Assembly: GCF_000687475.1 (NCBI RefSeq)
Contig: NC_057318.1
Location: 4,712,001 to 4,776,000, forward strand
Source of the DNA: Ustilaginoidea virens
Taxonomy: Eukaryota; Ascomycota; Sordariomycetes; Hypocreales; Clavicipitaceae
Reading direction: 5' to 3'
DNA length: 64,000 nucleotides
Below are positions 23,135 to 34,923 of this stretch, piece after piece. The position numbers and the translations under genes are program-made. Below the pieces are notes generated by a model that was given only the letters and a program-made list of their open reading frames with translations, made no database searches and was not told the origin of the DNA. Within the stretch, counting starts at the first letter, position 1; every line of letters starts with the position of its first letter.

Positions 23135-24835
23135 ATGTCTCACGGGCCGCCACCACCACCGCCGCCGCAGCCGCAGCCGCAGCCGCAGCCGCCGCACTCC
23201 GGCAACTTTTACGGCTATGCGCCTTTCGCGTTGAATGCTTTTCCAGATGCGCAGAACCCTCATGTGAGCGACAAACTCAATTGACTTCTTTCCTCATAAA
23301 GGACCTTGCTTTCTAGCTGGCGGCTCCCGTGCTGACCAGTCCTCATCCCATATGTCGAGCTTGCAGTTTCCCGCTGGCGGACATGATAGCTTTGATCTTA
23401 TGGCCTTCTTCGACGATGGAGATGTACCCATGAACATGGACGTGGGAGACGGCCGACAGGCCCTACCCTTGTCCGACTCAATGCCCACCAATGGAAGTGG
23501 CGACATGTCCATGGGCAACAGCCCCGACACCCCAGGTCCTTCCACGGCACGATCGCAAGACAACTCTCTGAAGACAACTGCCGAGAACGCGCCTGGTGGA
23601 GGCCCCCTTCCTCCCGGATCTTTCGCCCAGATGAGCTTGATAGGGAGTGGGGGCATCGCAAACAGTTCCACCAGCACAGTGACCGATTTTACGAAGAGGA
23701 GAAACTGGCCCGCCAAAGTAGTGGAAGAACTCAAGGACTTCCTACACATACTCGATGCCAACGGTCGAATCAAGTATGCTTCCAACAGCGTCCTCAGCAT
23801 TTCGGGCTACGCAGCCGAAGAATTACATGACGTCTTCTTAAAGGACCTCATTCATCCTGACGACCAGGGCGTTTTCGTTTCCGAGCTCAACGAATCAATA
23901 GCCTCTGGCAACCCCCTTCGGCTTTTCTACAGATTCAGGGTCAAGGACGGCACCTATGCGGTCTTCGAGACGGTCGGACATGCCCACATCGCAGCGGCGA
24001 GATTTGCCCCAAACCCCAACAACCAGTCACCCTTCTGTCAGGCAGTCTTCATGATGTCAAGATCTTACCCTACAAAGAACGCCGGACTTCTCGACTCATT
24101 CTTGGAACACAAGATGGAGAACGAGCGACTCCGACGGCGAATCGCCGAGTTGCGGCGAGAAGAGGAGGTCGAGACGGAGGAATCCAGCCGGCAGTGGATG
24201 CAAAACCAAGAAGGCCGCTCGGATCTAACGCCATCCGAGGCTACAGGGGCGTCGTCGGCGGCGACACCGTTGTTTTTCCGAGGCAACACCTCGGCCGGTG
24301 ATTTGCAGGCAGAAAGGAGAAACTCGCTCTTGACCAGGGAGAACCTTGAAGGCACTGTGGCTCGACGATCCGACTCGCTGGGCGACAAGATGGCTCGCTA
24401 CGAAGGGAACACGCATGCGGACACGATCGAGATGCTGACGGGCCTGAGATACTTGGAAGGGGAGCGCAGCAGGGGCATCACCACCGGCGGTAGTAGCCCT
24501 ACACTGATCAAAGGCGACGCCGGCATCGCCATTCCCATCGATCGAGATACGAGAGCGGGCGACAAGAAGAAGAAGTTGAAGATGGCAGAGGAATATGTCT
24601 GCACAGATTGCGGTAGGTCTTGCTCTCGACTCTGACCACAACAGGTGGGCGTTTGCGGTTGGTGCCCAGCGACTGACTGGTTGCAGGCACTCTCGACTCC
24701 CCCGAATGGCGAAAGGGACCAAACGGACCCAAAACACTCTGCAACGCCTGCGGCCTTCGATGGGCCAAGAAGGAGAAGAAACGCAACATTACTTCACAAA
24801 GACCGACGACGCTGGTAGATAAGACGATGGGTTAG
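23135..24835 (+). CDS. wc-2: white collar-2 blue-light regulator (PAS + GATA zinc finger)
   Basis: The three exons are 23135-23263, 23340-24612 and 24687-24835, giving 516 aa (Neurospora WC-2 is about 530). A Pro/Gln-rich N-terminus is followed by one PAS domain at about 170-270 ([20 protein letters not shown], then [14 protein letters not shown] and [14 protein letters not shown]). A Glu/Arg-rich helical segment comes next. The C-terminal GATA finger is C464-X2-C467-X18-C486-X2-C489, the X18 type of fungal white-collar proteins, split by the last intron inside a Gly codon. WC-2 partners the photoreceptor WC-1 through PAS domains to bind light-responsive and clock promoters; WC-1 is not in this window. 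For intron 1 I chose the second acceptor (CAG at 23337-23339), because the nearer TAG at 23314-23316 would break the frame. That small region is the least certain part of the model. Confidence 0.93.
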
Positions 24836-26260
24836 CGAGACACGGCAACTTGCAGCGAGGAAATTCCCGACCTGAGCCCAAAGTAGCCGACACCATGGCG
24901 CAGCTGCACTGGCCGTACGATTTGGGCCGGAGTGGGGCTCAAAGGCACGATGCTTTGCAATTCAGCGCTTCAAGAAAAATATCCCATCTTGAATCTCCTT
25001 TGGAGAAGGCGAGATTGCGCAAAATATTGGGCAACGCGGTGGCAATGGCCTCCCGCTTCCAACAACTGACTTACCGGGGGCATTCTACGACTGCATATGG
25101 TGCGCAGGTGGCCCCCCTCTCCACCCTTTTTTTTTTTTTTTTTTTTTTGTATCAACCGTGCTACTCGCTCTCACTTCCTCCTCGACCCTGCTTTGCTTTG
25201 CTGGAGCTTTTGGGACAGTTTGTGTGATGAGACTGCAAAATACCCGGGGGTCCGTGGGGGTGGAAAATTGGCTACCTCCAGATGCGGCGCGTGGTGCAAT
25301 TCTTTTTTTTTTTTTTGCTTTTTGTCTAGGGTACTTATGTGTAATGCCGTTGCACGATGTCGGATTGATAATGTAGGATCACTAAATGAGAAATCAACGA
25401 GAAGCAAGCAACCCCTCTCGACCCACGGACGTTTTTGTGGTCTTTGTGTGGGAGGAGGAAAACAGAAACGAGCAAACTCGAGTCCATGCGAGCGAGTTCT
25501 CACGGGGCTGTCATTGATAAACCGCCCTTCCAGACCGGATAGGTTGCAAGATGGAGCGTTGCATGATGGGAGCGTTGCATGATGGAACGCATTATGGAGC
25601 GTACCATGTAATCAGCAAACACGCCAAGTATACGGAGTAGGAACCCAACCCATCCAAACATGTACCTGATATTCCGCCCCTGGCCAGGGTTGTTCCTTCA
25701 GTCGAGGTCAACCAATCTCCCAGCCAGTTGGCGCGGCCCGTCACGGAACGCCAGACATACTGGCGCACCTATCAAAATGCATGCATCAATGCATGCAACG
25801 CATGTGGTTGACTGCGTCGCGCCTTCCCTCGGAGGCTGGAGCTGAGCTGGCGGGACCACCCCAGGTCGAACCCCGCACCTTTCGTGCGTCATCGCCGAGG
25901 ATCCCCAAGCGGCCAGCCAAAGGCGGAGGAGGGGCACAGCGCGCCCAAGAAACTGGCACTGGGTCGCTTTTCCCTCCCTTGGCTCCCAGCAGACAAGACA
26001 GCAGACGGCTGGGGCTACTGCAAGTGCGGATGGAGTAGTCGACCGACCCGAGGGGTCATGTCATATGGTCAATTCGATAAATAAGGCACCGGCGTGCCGA
26101 GGGCGGCGACCGTCTACCCCTTCTCCTCACTTGACTTGCGCTTCTTCCCCAAGTTTATGGTTGAGATCCCGAGTCTTTTTTTTTTTTTCAACAGCTCCTC
26201 TTTCGTCATTCACCGATTGAGACGCCGTCGTCGTCGTCGTCGTCGTCGTCGTCATTCGTC
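24836..26260. other. intergenic region downstream of wc-2
   Basis: T runs near 25124-25148 and 25304-25318 and a GCATGATGGAGCGTT tandem (about 25553-25605) are the main structures. There is also an ATGCATGCA-rich palindromic patch (25775-25805). A (CGT)n run at 26228-26254 directly precedes the next start codon. Open frames here show no domain or plausible exon structure. Confidence 0.5.
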
Positions 26261-27476
26261 ATGGACTCCATCATCAACATAAGCAAGGGCGTGCTCCAGC
26301 AGCAGCTGTCCGGGCAAAGTCAGGCGCAGCATCAAGCCCAAGGTGAGCTGTCCGAGTGCCATTGCTTCTCTCTGCCCATGTCCGCCTTGAGAACTCTATA
26401 TTCCCCCTTCAAGGCTTAGCCACGCACGTTGTATGGCCCGAAGCTGTCTCCGGATCTTGGATGAGCAGGAGCTACCAGACGCTGCCCAGCCCAGCGAGCT
26501 GCTGCCAAAGCAAGCCGAGGGCCAAGGCACCGGAAATGGACGATGGACAGGGCGAGGCAGGGCAAGGCAAGGCAAGGCAAGGCAAGGCACTGCGTGGCTT
26601 TGCTGTGTCGCGGACTGCTTCCCGACCATCTTGGCGTCGAGGCTAACCAACACCCGAATCTGGTCCCTCACAGAGCAATCAAACAGTGAGTAGAGCCGCG
26701 CCTTCCGCATACCCTTTCCCCCCCCCCATGGTGCCGAGTCTCCCAGCTGATACCTGAGCTCGTGAGTAAAGCCGGCGGCGGCGGTTTTCAAGACGACGTT
26801 CTGAAGATGGCCCAGCAGCAGGCCGCTGGCATGGCCGGCAACACGGGTAGCAGCGACTTGTTCTCCAACATCATGGGAGCCCTCGGCAACAAGCAGGAAA
26901 AAATCCAAAACGAGGACATTGATGAACAAGGTAGCGTATTTTGCCCTTCACACTGAACTGCGCCCACGCGGCATGCTCGGCGTACGGGTCTGGCCAAACG
27001 CGAGAGAGCGAGGAACAGAGAGGCTGGTGCTAACCCCCGGGGTTTCCCCTTCATTCTGTCTCCCAGATGCCGTCAAGCAGCATCAGCACGCGTACCAAAA
27101 CAACGGCAAGGGGGACTCCAGCACGCTGGGAACTGCAGCGGCCATGCAAGCTCTCAAGAAATTCACGCAGTCCGAAAACAGCGCCAGCTCTCAAACCGGA
27201 CAGGCCGCCTTCTTGGCCATGGCCATGTCCGAAGCCACCAAGGTGAGTTTACCTTTTTACATGCATGCACAGACCGAGGGAAGCTCCATTGCGGTCAGCC
27301 TTGACTTACTTGAATAGCTGTTCGACTCAAAGGCTGCCCAGGGCAAGGTCGCCGACGGCGCCAGCAAGGAGAATGTTGTGCAGCAAGCCGCTGAAATGGC
27401 CATGAAGATGTATTTCAAGAGTCAGGCCGGCTCACAGGGTGGATTGGCTGGAATGGCTGCCAAGTTTCTCGGTTGA
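26261..27476 (+). CDS. small stress-type / 'beta-flanking' family protein
   Basis: Certain coding parts are exon 1 (26261-26342, MDSIINISKGVLQQQLSG), an exon ending at 26930 (SKAGGGGFQDDVLKMAQQQA through QNEDIDEQ), exon 27067-27242 (AVKQHQHAYQNN through MAMSEATK) and exon 27318-27476 (LFDSKAAQGKV through MAAKFLG). The junction after exon 1 is unresolved. A 12-nt exon at 26674-26685 spliced to 26739 keeps frame, but the better-looking acceptor at 26746 does not, so the total is about 170 aa. The product is hydrophilic and Ala/Gln-rich with amphipathic helices, no signal peptide and no membrane segment. It resembles small ascomycete proteins often labelled 'beta-flanking protein', whose biochemical function is not known to me. 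The name is by resemblance only. Confidence 0.65.
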
Positions 27477-28288
27477 GGATCCAAGGAGAAAGGAGAGAGG
27501 AGACGGGCATGTGCATGTGCATGTGCAAGGCAGTGATTGTTAAGGGTCGTGTTGCGCGTGCGCACACCGCAATCCTGGAGGGATAATAAAAGCGCTGCTC
27601 GACGTTGATCGTCAAAGGGTTCCTCATTCCACTCCACGCATTTGCAGGAACAGCACACCTTCTTTTGGCGGTTGCTACTGTACGACGTCCGTTGACGGCT
27701 CTCCCTTGCAAGTGTGGGAAAAAAAAAAAAACCTCGACAGATTCTCATGATTAAATTGTCCTGTACATCTTCATCATCTCTGCCATGTACATGAACAGAT
27801 TCCGACACTAGCCGGGCGTCTCCATCGGCCACAAAAGGGTTGTTTGTTGTTTCTGCAAATCAGCTGCCCCATACATACGCCGGCCATTTATGATTTGAAG
27901 ACGTAACCGGAGTTGAATGCCACATGATGTTGAATCGGGTGCGAATTGGCGTTGGTGTTGCCCTCAGTGGCCTGCTGAACAGAGCAGAGCAATATGCATG
28001 CTTGCCTCTTAGAAGCATATTACGATTCGAGCATGGTATGCATGAGAAAGACACCGAGAGCTTCCCAATGAATCAGGACGTGAGGACGACCAAAGACGCA
28101 AGGGGTGCGTTGTACTTGCGCAGTCCCATCATTTGCTCAGAGGCACGCAATGTGGGCATCGGCGGCGAGAGCAAAATATCAAAATGCGAGAGGGGGGAGG
28201 GGGGGGGCAAAGAAAATGAAGAGGGCAAGTAGAGAGAGTAAATAAGATGTATTTCAAGACGGAAGTCAAGACAAAGTATTTACAAGCA
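27477..28288. other. convergent intergenic region
   Basis: This is the 3' flank of the small stress-type gene and of the amidase. A short GTGCAT tandem lies near 27509-27526 and an A run at 27719-27732. No gene is seen. Confidence 0.55.
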
Positions 28289-30484
28289 TCACTGGTCTTC
28301 AGGTCCGCCGCCTTGGGCTCCGTCGCCTCTGACCAGGGCCATGACGTCGAGCCACGCATCAGGCCGGCGGCGACCCTCCTCGTATCTCGTGTGCAGATAC
28401 TCTTCTGCCTCGCCGGCGAAAGCCAGGAGCTGCTCCTCGCTTCCCCATTCCCCGGTCGCCAGCAGTCCGACCGGAACTGTGCCCTGTCCGCGCTTCGGAG
28501 TCGCGTATCCGACAGGCACGGACACCGACGGGGTCCCTGTCATGTTGGCCAGGAAAATGTACATCATGTTCCTGATGCTCGCGTTGGCGTCGCTCATGCC
28601 GCGCGCCTCGTCGCCAGGAGCCTTGGGCCATCCGGCCAGGGGGCTGGTGGGCGACATGATGAGCAGCCCCGGGTGTTTGCGGAACAGAAAGGCGAGGTGG
28701 CGCATCAGCAGCGTGCGCATGCTGTTGACCTTGAGGAAGTCGGCGGCTGGCGTTTGCGTGCCCACCGACATGACGAGCCGGTTGGCGTGTCCCACGAGGG
28801 AGAGCCAGTTCGCAGGGTCGACGGTCCTGCGCCGAGCAGCCTCTGCCATCTCGGTGAGGCAGATGACGCCGTGAGAGAGCTGGGCGTCGGCCACGTGGGG
28901 GAGGGAGATGTCGACGACCTGGTAGCCGCGCTCCTTGGCAAAGTGGTCCAGGGCGTTGCCGCAAAGGGCGGCCACCTGAGCGTCGGCGGCATCCCACCAC
29001 TCGCGGTAGACGCCCATCACGCGCTTGGCGGAGGGGCCGGGAGGCACCGAGCGCGCAAACGCCCTCTGGACCCCGTCCTCGGGGTTGGGCTGCGACATGA
29101 CGCGGTAGGCAATCGTCAGGTCGGCGGCGTTGGCCGCCACGGGCCCCGTGACGCACATGGAGCTGCCCATGTAGCCGGTGCGGTGATGGGACGGCTTGAG
29201 GCCGTAGACGCCGTTGAAGCTGGCGGGGATGCGGATGCTGCCCCCGGCGTCCGTGGCGACGGTGATGGGGACGATGCCGGCGCACACGGCTGACGCAGGA
29301 CCGGACGAGGAGCCGCCGGGGTAGTATTCACGGTTCATTTGGTTTGTGGGCGTGCCTTGCGCGACCTTGGGCGGCGTTGCCTGCGCGTTAGTCGGGAGAA
29401 GAAGAAGGAGACGTGGGACGTGGAGAATGCTCGGACGTACATTTAAGCCGCAGGTGTCTTTGACGCGAAACGCTCCGTATCAGCAATCCCCCGTTCCTCT
29501 CTGGAAACATTGGCCGACTTGGCGCCGGGTGGACAAGCCAAGGGAACTCTCACCTGATCCGAGCTCGTGCATGCGGTTCTTGCCGAGAACCACGGCTCCA
29601 GCGTCCTGGAGCATCTTGACACACCAGGCCGACTTGTCCTGCCTCTTGAAAAAGGGAGAGTCTGCGTTGTACTTCATACCGTTGTGATTGACGTAGCCCT
29701 CGACGTCAACATCGTCCTTGACCCCGATCGGCACGCCGTCCAGGAGGCCGAGAGGCTTTCCACTGGCCCACCGCGCCGTCGAAGCTCTGGCAGCCTGCAA
29801 GACCAACTCGTCGTTGCCGTGGTTATCCGCCCAAGCATCCTCGTACTCGCCTTTCTCGGCCTCGCCTGGCTTGGTGAGCGGAAGAAGGGCCTTGATGACC
29901 TGGAGCGGTGTGGCGTCTCCACGTTGGTAGAGTGCGTGATAGTCCTTGACGGAGTAGTGCTTGGCTTTGGGGTCGACGTGACTGGCAGCTAGCATGGCTG
30001 GCTCAAAGTCCACCATCGGGCCATTCTGGCCGAGAGGAGTAACACATGGCTGTTCCGTATCAGAGCCTTGGGCAACTTTGCAAGGGCACGACTTGATGAC
30101 CGTCCGGACAAGAGGGCCGTTTTGACGGTTCCCATCTGGTCGGTCTGGCTCGGTAGGAGACGTCTTCTTACATCAAAGGTGGAGGGAATGTCGTGCAACA
30201 CCGGCAAGTCCCTAATCTTTCCGAATCCGGCATTATTCCAGAGGAGTTTCTGGAGAAACCCTGATCGCGACACTCTGTGGGGGGGGGGTCCGAGTCCGCG
30301 AAACACGCGTGTCAGAAAACGGTCTGAAAGGGGGTTGCATTCTCCAGCTGTACACATACAGAGCACTGGCAGCGACGAGAGCGTACCCTCGAAAGACGGG
30401 ATTCTCCGCCGGAGGAGCAAGGTATGCGGTCTCCGGGCCCTCTATGGCTTCTGGGTAGTTGGCAAAAGCCGATGACGGCTCCAT
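28289..30484 (-). CDS. amidase-signature family hydrolase (five exons)
   Basis: Minus-strand exons are 30484-30360, 30274-30172, 30049-29554, 29457-29441 (17 nt) and 29380-28289, giving 610 aa. Splicing joins ELGS to DTCGLN to ATPPKVAQ, which restores the family motif before the Gly/Ser signature. The Ser-cisSer-Lys triad is visible: Lys187 in PIGVKDD, Ser271 in PGGSSSG and nucleophile Ser295 in TDAGGSIRIP. The Ser-Ser spacing of 24 equals that of fatty-acid amide hydrolase. A roughly 110-residue N-terminal extension (LLWNNAGFGKIRDLPVLHDI and flanks) is typical of a fungal amidase subgroup. The reaction is hydrolysis of a carboxamide; the substrate cannot be read from sequence. Upstream of the ATG lies a (GAGCCG)n tract. 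The gene diverges from the Golgi membrane protein gene. Confidence 0.88.
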
Positions 30485-30490
30485 GGCTTG

Positions 30491-30528
<38 letters not shown>

Positions 30529-32315
30529 TGCGTCGACGGGATTATCGAGGCTGCAGGTTTTAGCGGCGGGCTTGCACGAAGGCTACTGCAAAGCCAAGAG
30601 GAACAAAGACGGGGAGACGGAAAGAGGCTGCTGTTCCGCGGCGCAAAGGGCAAGGGGAAGGAGGATAAGGTTGGAAGCGAGGAATGAACGGGCGGCGATG
30701 CGTGCGTGATTCGCAGTAAAGAGAGGGGATGAAGTGTGTGCAGTCAGCCGTCGACTACAAGGTCGGGGGCCGCCTTGGCTCAGCAGCTCAGGCCTCCACA
30801 GGCGCCTTGGGACCTGGGCTAGCGGGGACAAGTCACTGTAGCCGTCAACTGACGACTCTGCATGTCCAATGAACAGCGAAGCAGTTGCGCTTGGTGCCAG
30901 GACTGAGAAGTGTTCCGCGCCAAAAAAAAAAAGAAGAAAAAAAAAAAGAAAGAAAAAAATAAGAACCCAAAGAAGCAAGAAAGAAAGAATGAATGAGGGA
31001 AAATCAAAGCTGGCATGGCCACGGGACGTGATTCATTGTCCTAGACAGTTGCGTTGCCGCGGCGTTGTCGCAGCGGGTGAAGCATCTTGAACAAAACTGC
31101 ATGTGGTACAGTATGTGTTGATGCGATGGTACATGCATCCTACGGCATCGGTAAAGTTCATGATGCTCTCCTGCATTTATCACTGCGGTACTCCGTACAA
31201 GGGAAAGCATAGTGTCGTGCTACGATGAACGCATCGCATCATCCAGGGATTGAGGTCAGTTCGCGAGTGGAGGTTGATTGATGCTGGACATGGTTGATTG
31301 ACCGCGATGTGCTGCGGGCTGGGGATAGTGCTGGTGGGCTGCACGAGCTGGGGTCAATTAGCTGTGGGCTGGGTCAGCTGCAGTGGGCTGCGGGGGCTCA
31401 CTGGCCTGGGCTGTGCTGTGCTCTGCCGCCTGCGTACGGAGCACCTGTCTGGTCTGTGCTGCTTGGTCCCGACTCCCCGGCTCCCTTATTCCAGCCAAGT
31501 CAGTACACTTGACGCGCTTCGCTGCCGCCTGGCCAAAGCTGGTACCAGCATAAGGTACCTACCTCTAGGTAGGTCCTGTACCACTGTACCAGTGACCCGG
31601 ACCACGCAGTACTGTCTGGTACCTTGTTGACCTGTAACAAAATTTGCAAAAATTCAAATCAAATTGACCGACCACATGCTTGTTATGTTGTTTGCCTGCT
31701 GTTGGGTACCAGCCATTGTCAGCCATTGTCAGCTTGCGTCTGGTCTGCCTTGTGTCTGGTCCAAGCCTCATCCTCATCCCTCTAACCCCTCTAACCCCTA
31801 CAATCATCGACCCTCCCTGTCCTCCCGAGTCCCTACCCTACCGAGTGGACGTCCTCCGTCCTGCCATCCTCAGCCCCCAGTCTCTCGTTAAATCAAGGAT
31901 TCACCTCTTCCATCATCTTTAACCAGTTCCTCCTGCCTGGCGCCTAACGGAGCGCATCTTCGTTATGGTCATCGTCCACGCCCGCTGTCGACTCTCCAGC
32001 CTCTAGCTTACCTCACCGCCCAATTCTCCGTCTCGCTCGCTCAGCTTCCACCGAGTCTCTCTCTCTCTCTCTCTCTTTTTATTTTATTTTATTTTATTTA
32101 TTTTTTTTTTAAATTTTTTTTTTTTTTTAAAAAAAAAACCTCAGAGCCAACTCCCCGGTTTCCGAGCAAGAAATACTCTCCGGCTTCCGAGCAAGAAATA
32201 CCCCCCCCCCCCCTCCGTCCGCAGGAGCAGCACCTCTGCTGGCTCGTTGGGTACCGTTGCCCCAGCTGTCCACTCCCATCGACAGTCCGCCTGGCTCCCG
32301 GCTGGAGTCTATCAG
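30485..32315. other. 1.8-kb divergent intergenic region
   Basis: Contents are a (GAGCCG)n tract at about 30490-30528, a purine-rich A/G tract (30921-30985) and TACCTACCTCTAGGTAGG at 31556-31573. A (CT)n run (32054-32076) is followed by a TTTTA/T tract running into an A run (32076-32140). A 17-bp segment, TTCCGAGCAAGAAATAC, is duplicated near 32159 and 32183. No gene is seen. Confidence 0.55.
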
Positions 32316-33745
32316 ATGCCCATCGTGGCTAGGCAAGCATCTCGCAAATCCTTGCTGGGTGCTGATCCAGGCTTTTCTCAACAAACCCCTCAGTACAGTC
32401 CGCATCACAGCCAGTCCTCATCCTACGGTGGACGGAACAGCGAGTACACGCAAGACTATGGCCAAGCTTATCCCCAACCAGTCTATTCCGCCGCCGAGTA
32501 TGCTCGGCCTGGCTATGGCCAACCCACCTACGCCGAAAATGAAAACTTGAATCATTTCGACCAAGGATACGCCGGCCGGCAGGGCCTAGCACCTTCTGCC
32601 CCGTCCAACAGCATCCGACACGACTCCTGGGCATTTCTCATGACGAAATGGTCGGCTGCTTTCATGGCCGTCACGACGCTTCAGGCCATAATCTGCCTGG
32701 CCTTTGAGTCGTACGTGTTTGGCAAGTTTCAGACAAGCCTGGGCAACTATGTGGATATACCCAAGGTTCAGTCTCAGTACAAAACCATCCCTACGTTCCT
32801 GACTCTCTTCATCTTTGGCTTCCTCTACGAGCTCGTCGTTGTCTGGGATGCCCTACGACTGAAGAACACCATCCAGGTGATTGGCGTCTGCATCGCAAAC
32901 TTGGCTCTTCTCGTTTACACCGCTATCCAAGTCGACCAGATTCGGGTGGCCATCGGCGTACTGGATGACCACCATGCGCTGCAAGCAGAAATCTCGTCCC
33001 AGATATTGTGGTCCAATGTCAAGGCGTTTCTAATTGCCACTCCCGCCATCATTGCTCTCGCGACAATCATCATGATGTTCATCTCGTGGAAACTATACCA
33101 AGAATTCGCCTGGGATATCCTAAAAACCATCGGCGCTGATTACCGCATGAAGAAGCGATTTCTTCATTACCAGGCACGTCACCCCCTCGGGTCCTCGCAT
33201 GGTGAACCACAAGTCCTCGCGCTCAGCCGCAACCCTGCTAATCCCTGGCTCCGCAGGTCTTCATCGCCCTTTTGAAGTTTGATTTCTTCTTCTTCGTAGG
33301 CTTCATCATCCAGTTTGTGGTCGTCGTCGCGCAGAAATCGGACCCTGAATTCGCCCTGACAATCGCCACGATTCCAATCACCATCATCATTCTACTTGCT
33401 GCTGCCTTTTTTACTCGGAGGGAAAACAAGCCGGGCATGATGTGCGTCATTGTTGTGTACCTCGGCGGCTTGAGCTACTTCATCTTCAAGCTCGTGCGCA
33501 TCTATCAACCCAGTCATGCGTCTTCATATTTTGCGGTTCGCCGGTCCCTGACTGCCTTTGCCGTCATCACGATCCTATTGATCATTCTCACTATTGCAAA
33601 CGCCATTATATGCATGAACAACTTCAACAGTGGCCTCAAGACGCATCTGCTACCATCCCGAAAGGCCGAAGAAAAACCCGACGCGACGTCCATCAACCTT
33701 CACGATGTCAAACCTCAGATGCCGAGCCGCATGACTATTGACTAG
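32316..33745 (+). CDS. UPF0658-type Golgi multi-spanning membrane protein
   Basis: Two exons, 32316-33173 and 33257-33745, give 448 aa. About 110 hydrophilic Gln/Tyr/Ser-rich residues precede the membrane domain. Hydrophobic spans include WSAAFMAVTTLQAIICLAF, TFLTLFIFGFLYELVVVW, VIGVCIANLALLVYTAI, AFLIATPAIIALATIIMMFI, FFFFVGFIIQFVVVVAQ, ALTIATIPITIIILLAAAFF, MMCVIVVYLGGLSYFIFKLV and TAFAVITILLIILTIANAII, so about eight. The pattern matches the UPF0658 family of fission yeast, reported as Golgi-located and of unknown function. The intron is 83 nt and starts with GC (CAG|GCACGT) rather than GT; without removing it the frame stops shortly after and loses the last three spans. A standard GT donor nearby does not keep the reading frame. 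Confidence 0.82.
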
Positions 33746-34923
33746 ATCGGTCGGCGACAGAAAAAAGAAAGAAAGAAAAATGCAAAAAAATATGAACAAA
33801 AGAAAGGAACTCTTGAGTGCGGGAGATGAAAACAATCTCATCAGATACCCTTCCGTATAAACGCATGACGTGATGAGTGCAAGGAAACAAAACTGAACAG
33901 AGCGAGCGACAGCGACAGCTACAGCTACAGCTACAGCTACAGCCATATTCCCCTTTGTCGAGGGTGCTCGTTAATCGTGGGGCTGGCTTCACTTTTAGCA
34001 ATTCCCATGGAGGACTCGCGGGCGCATTTCAATTAGCATATCACGATGGATATTCCCCCCCCGTTCCATGTATCCTAAGAATAACAGATGCGTGCAAGGT
34101 CACTGAATCACCGCCCTCTCTTTTTCTTGGAAATCTCACTCCACACCCGATGACTCGCGAAGGCCGGCATCTTTTGCCTAGCTGTCAGGTGTTGAAGTGA
34201 CGAGTATCTGTGTAGACATTCACTCTTGCTGCAGGACACATCTGTTGAGTCATGTTTCGATTTTTCGACCCTTGGTCGGGGCAGGGACTTGGGCAGACAT
34301 CTCCAGCTGACTAGAGTTGGCGACTCTCTCCCTTGCGGTAGTTTGGATGAAACAGTAACATGTAAAACTTGACCTCCTGCAGCCTTTTCGTCTGATAAGC
34401 GCAGTGGGCTGCCTGCCATGGCTTCTGTGTATCTAGGTATATATGTATCTTGGCTTTGTAACGGGATACGTTGAGGTATATTCTCGCTGTATCCGACTCT
34501 CGCCATGACGTGGCTTCACTTTGACCTGGGCGGAAATTCTCGACTCCATGCACGTGGCCCGGGGAAGAGACCGAGACTTGCATCACCATCTATTGCTGCG
34601 GGGAAACCTTTTTGCCCAAAAACGTATAACATTCTGAAGGGCGGCCAAAGCAAGCCTCTATATATATAACAGGCAACACCGGATGAAGACTCGGTGCAAA
34701 GGCCGTGTTGACCGCATCATCAAGCCTTTCGCTTGCAGCAATAGAATACGAAAACGACCGCTCAAAGCTCATACCAGCCTGTCGCGAATAATTTGCGCCT
34801 GTTTACTCCAAAAAACACCAGCCCCCAAAGCTTGCTTCCAAAGTGAACATGTTTAAGACCCCCCCTCCCCCCCGAAACCAGCTTGACAGAGTCCCCATGT
34901 GTGCATCCATCCCCCATTTCGCG
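33746..34923. other. convergent intergenic region between UPF0658 gene and GID2
   Basis: This region likely holds 3' UTRs. It carries an (AGCTAC)n repeat at about 33908-33942 and an AT-alternating patch near 34658-34670. A few open frames exist on the minus strand (34.1-34.6 kb), but none shows a domain or consistent splicing. Confidence 0.5.

Noticed and set aside
28247..29293. 348-codon plus-strand frame opposite the amidase
   Set aside because: It is antisense to the amidase catalytic exon, which has the full Ser-Ser-Lys signature.
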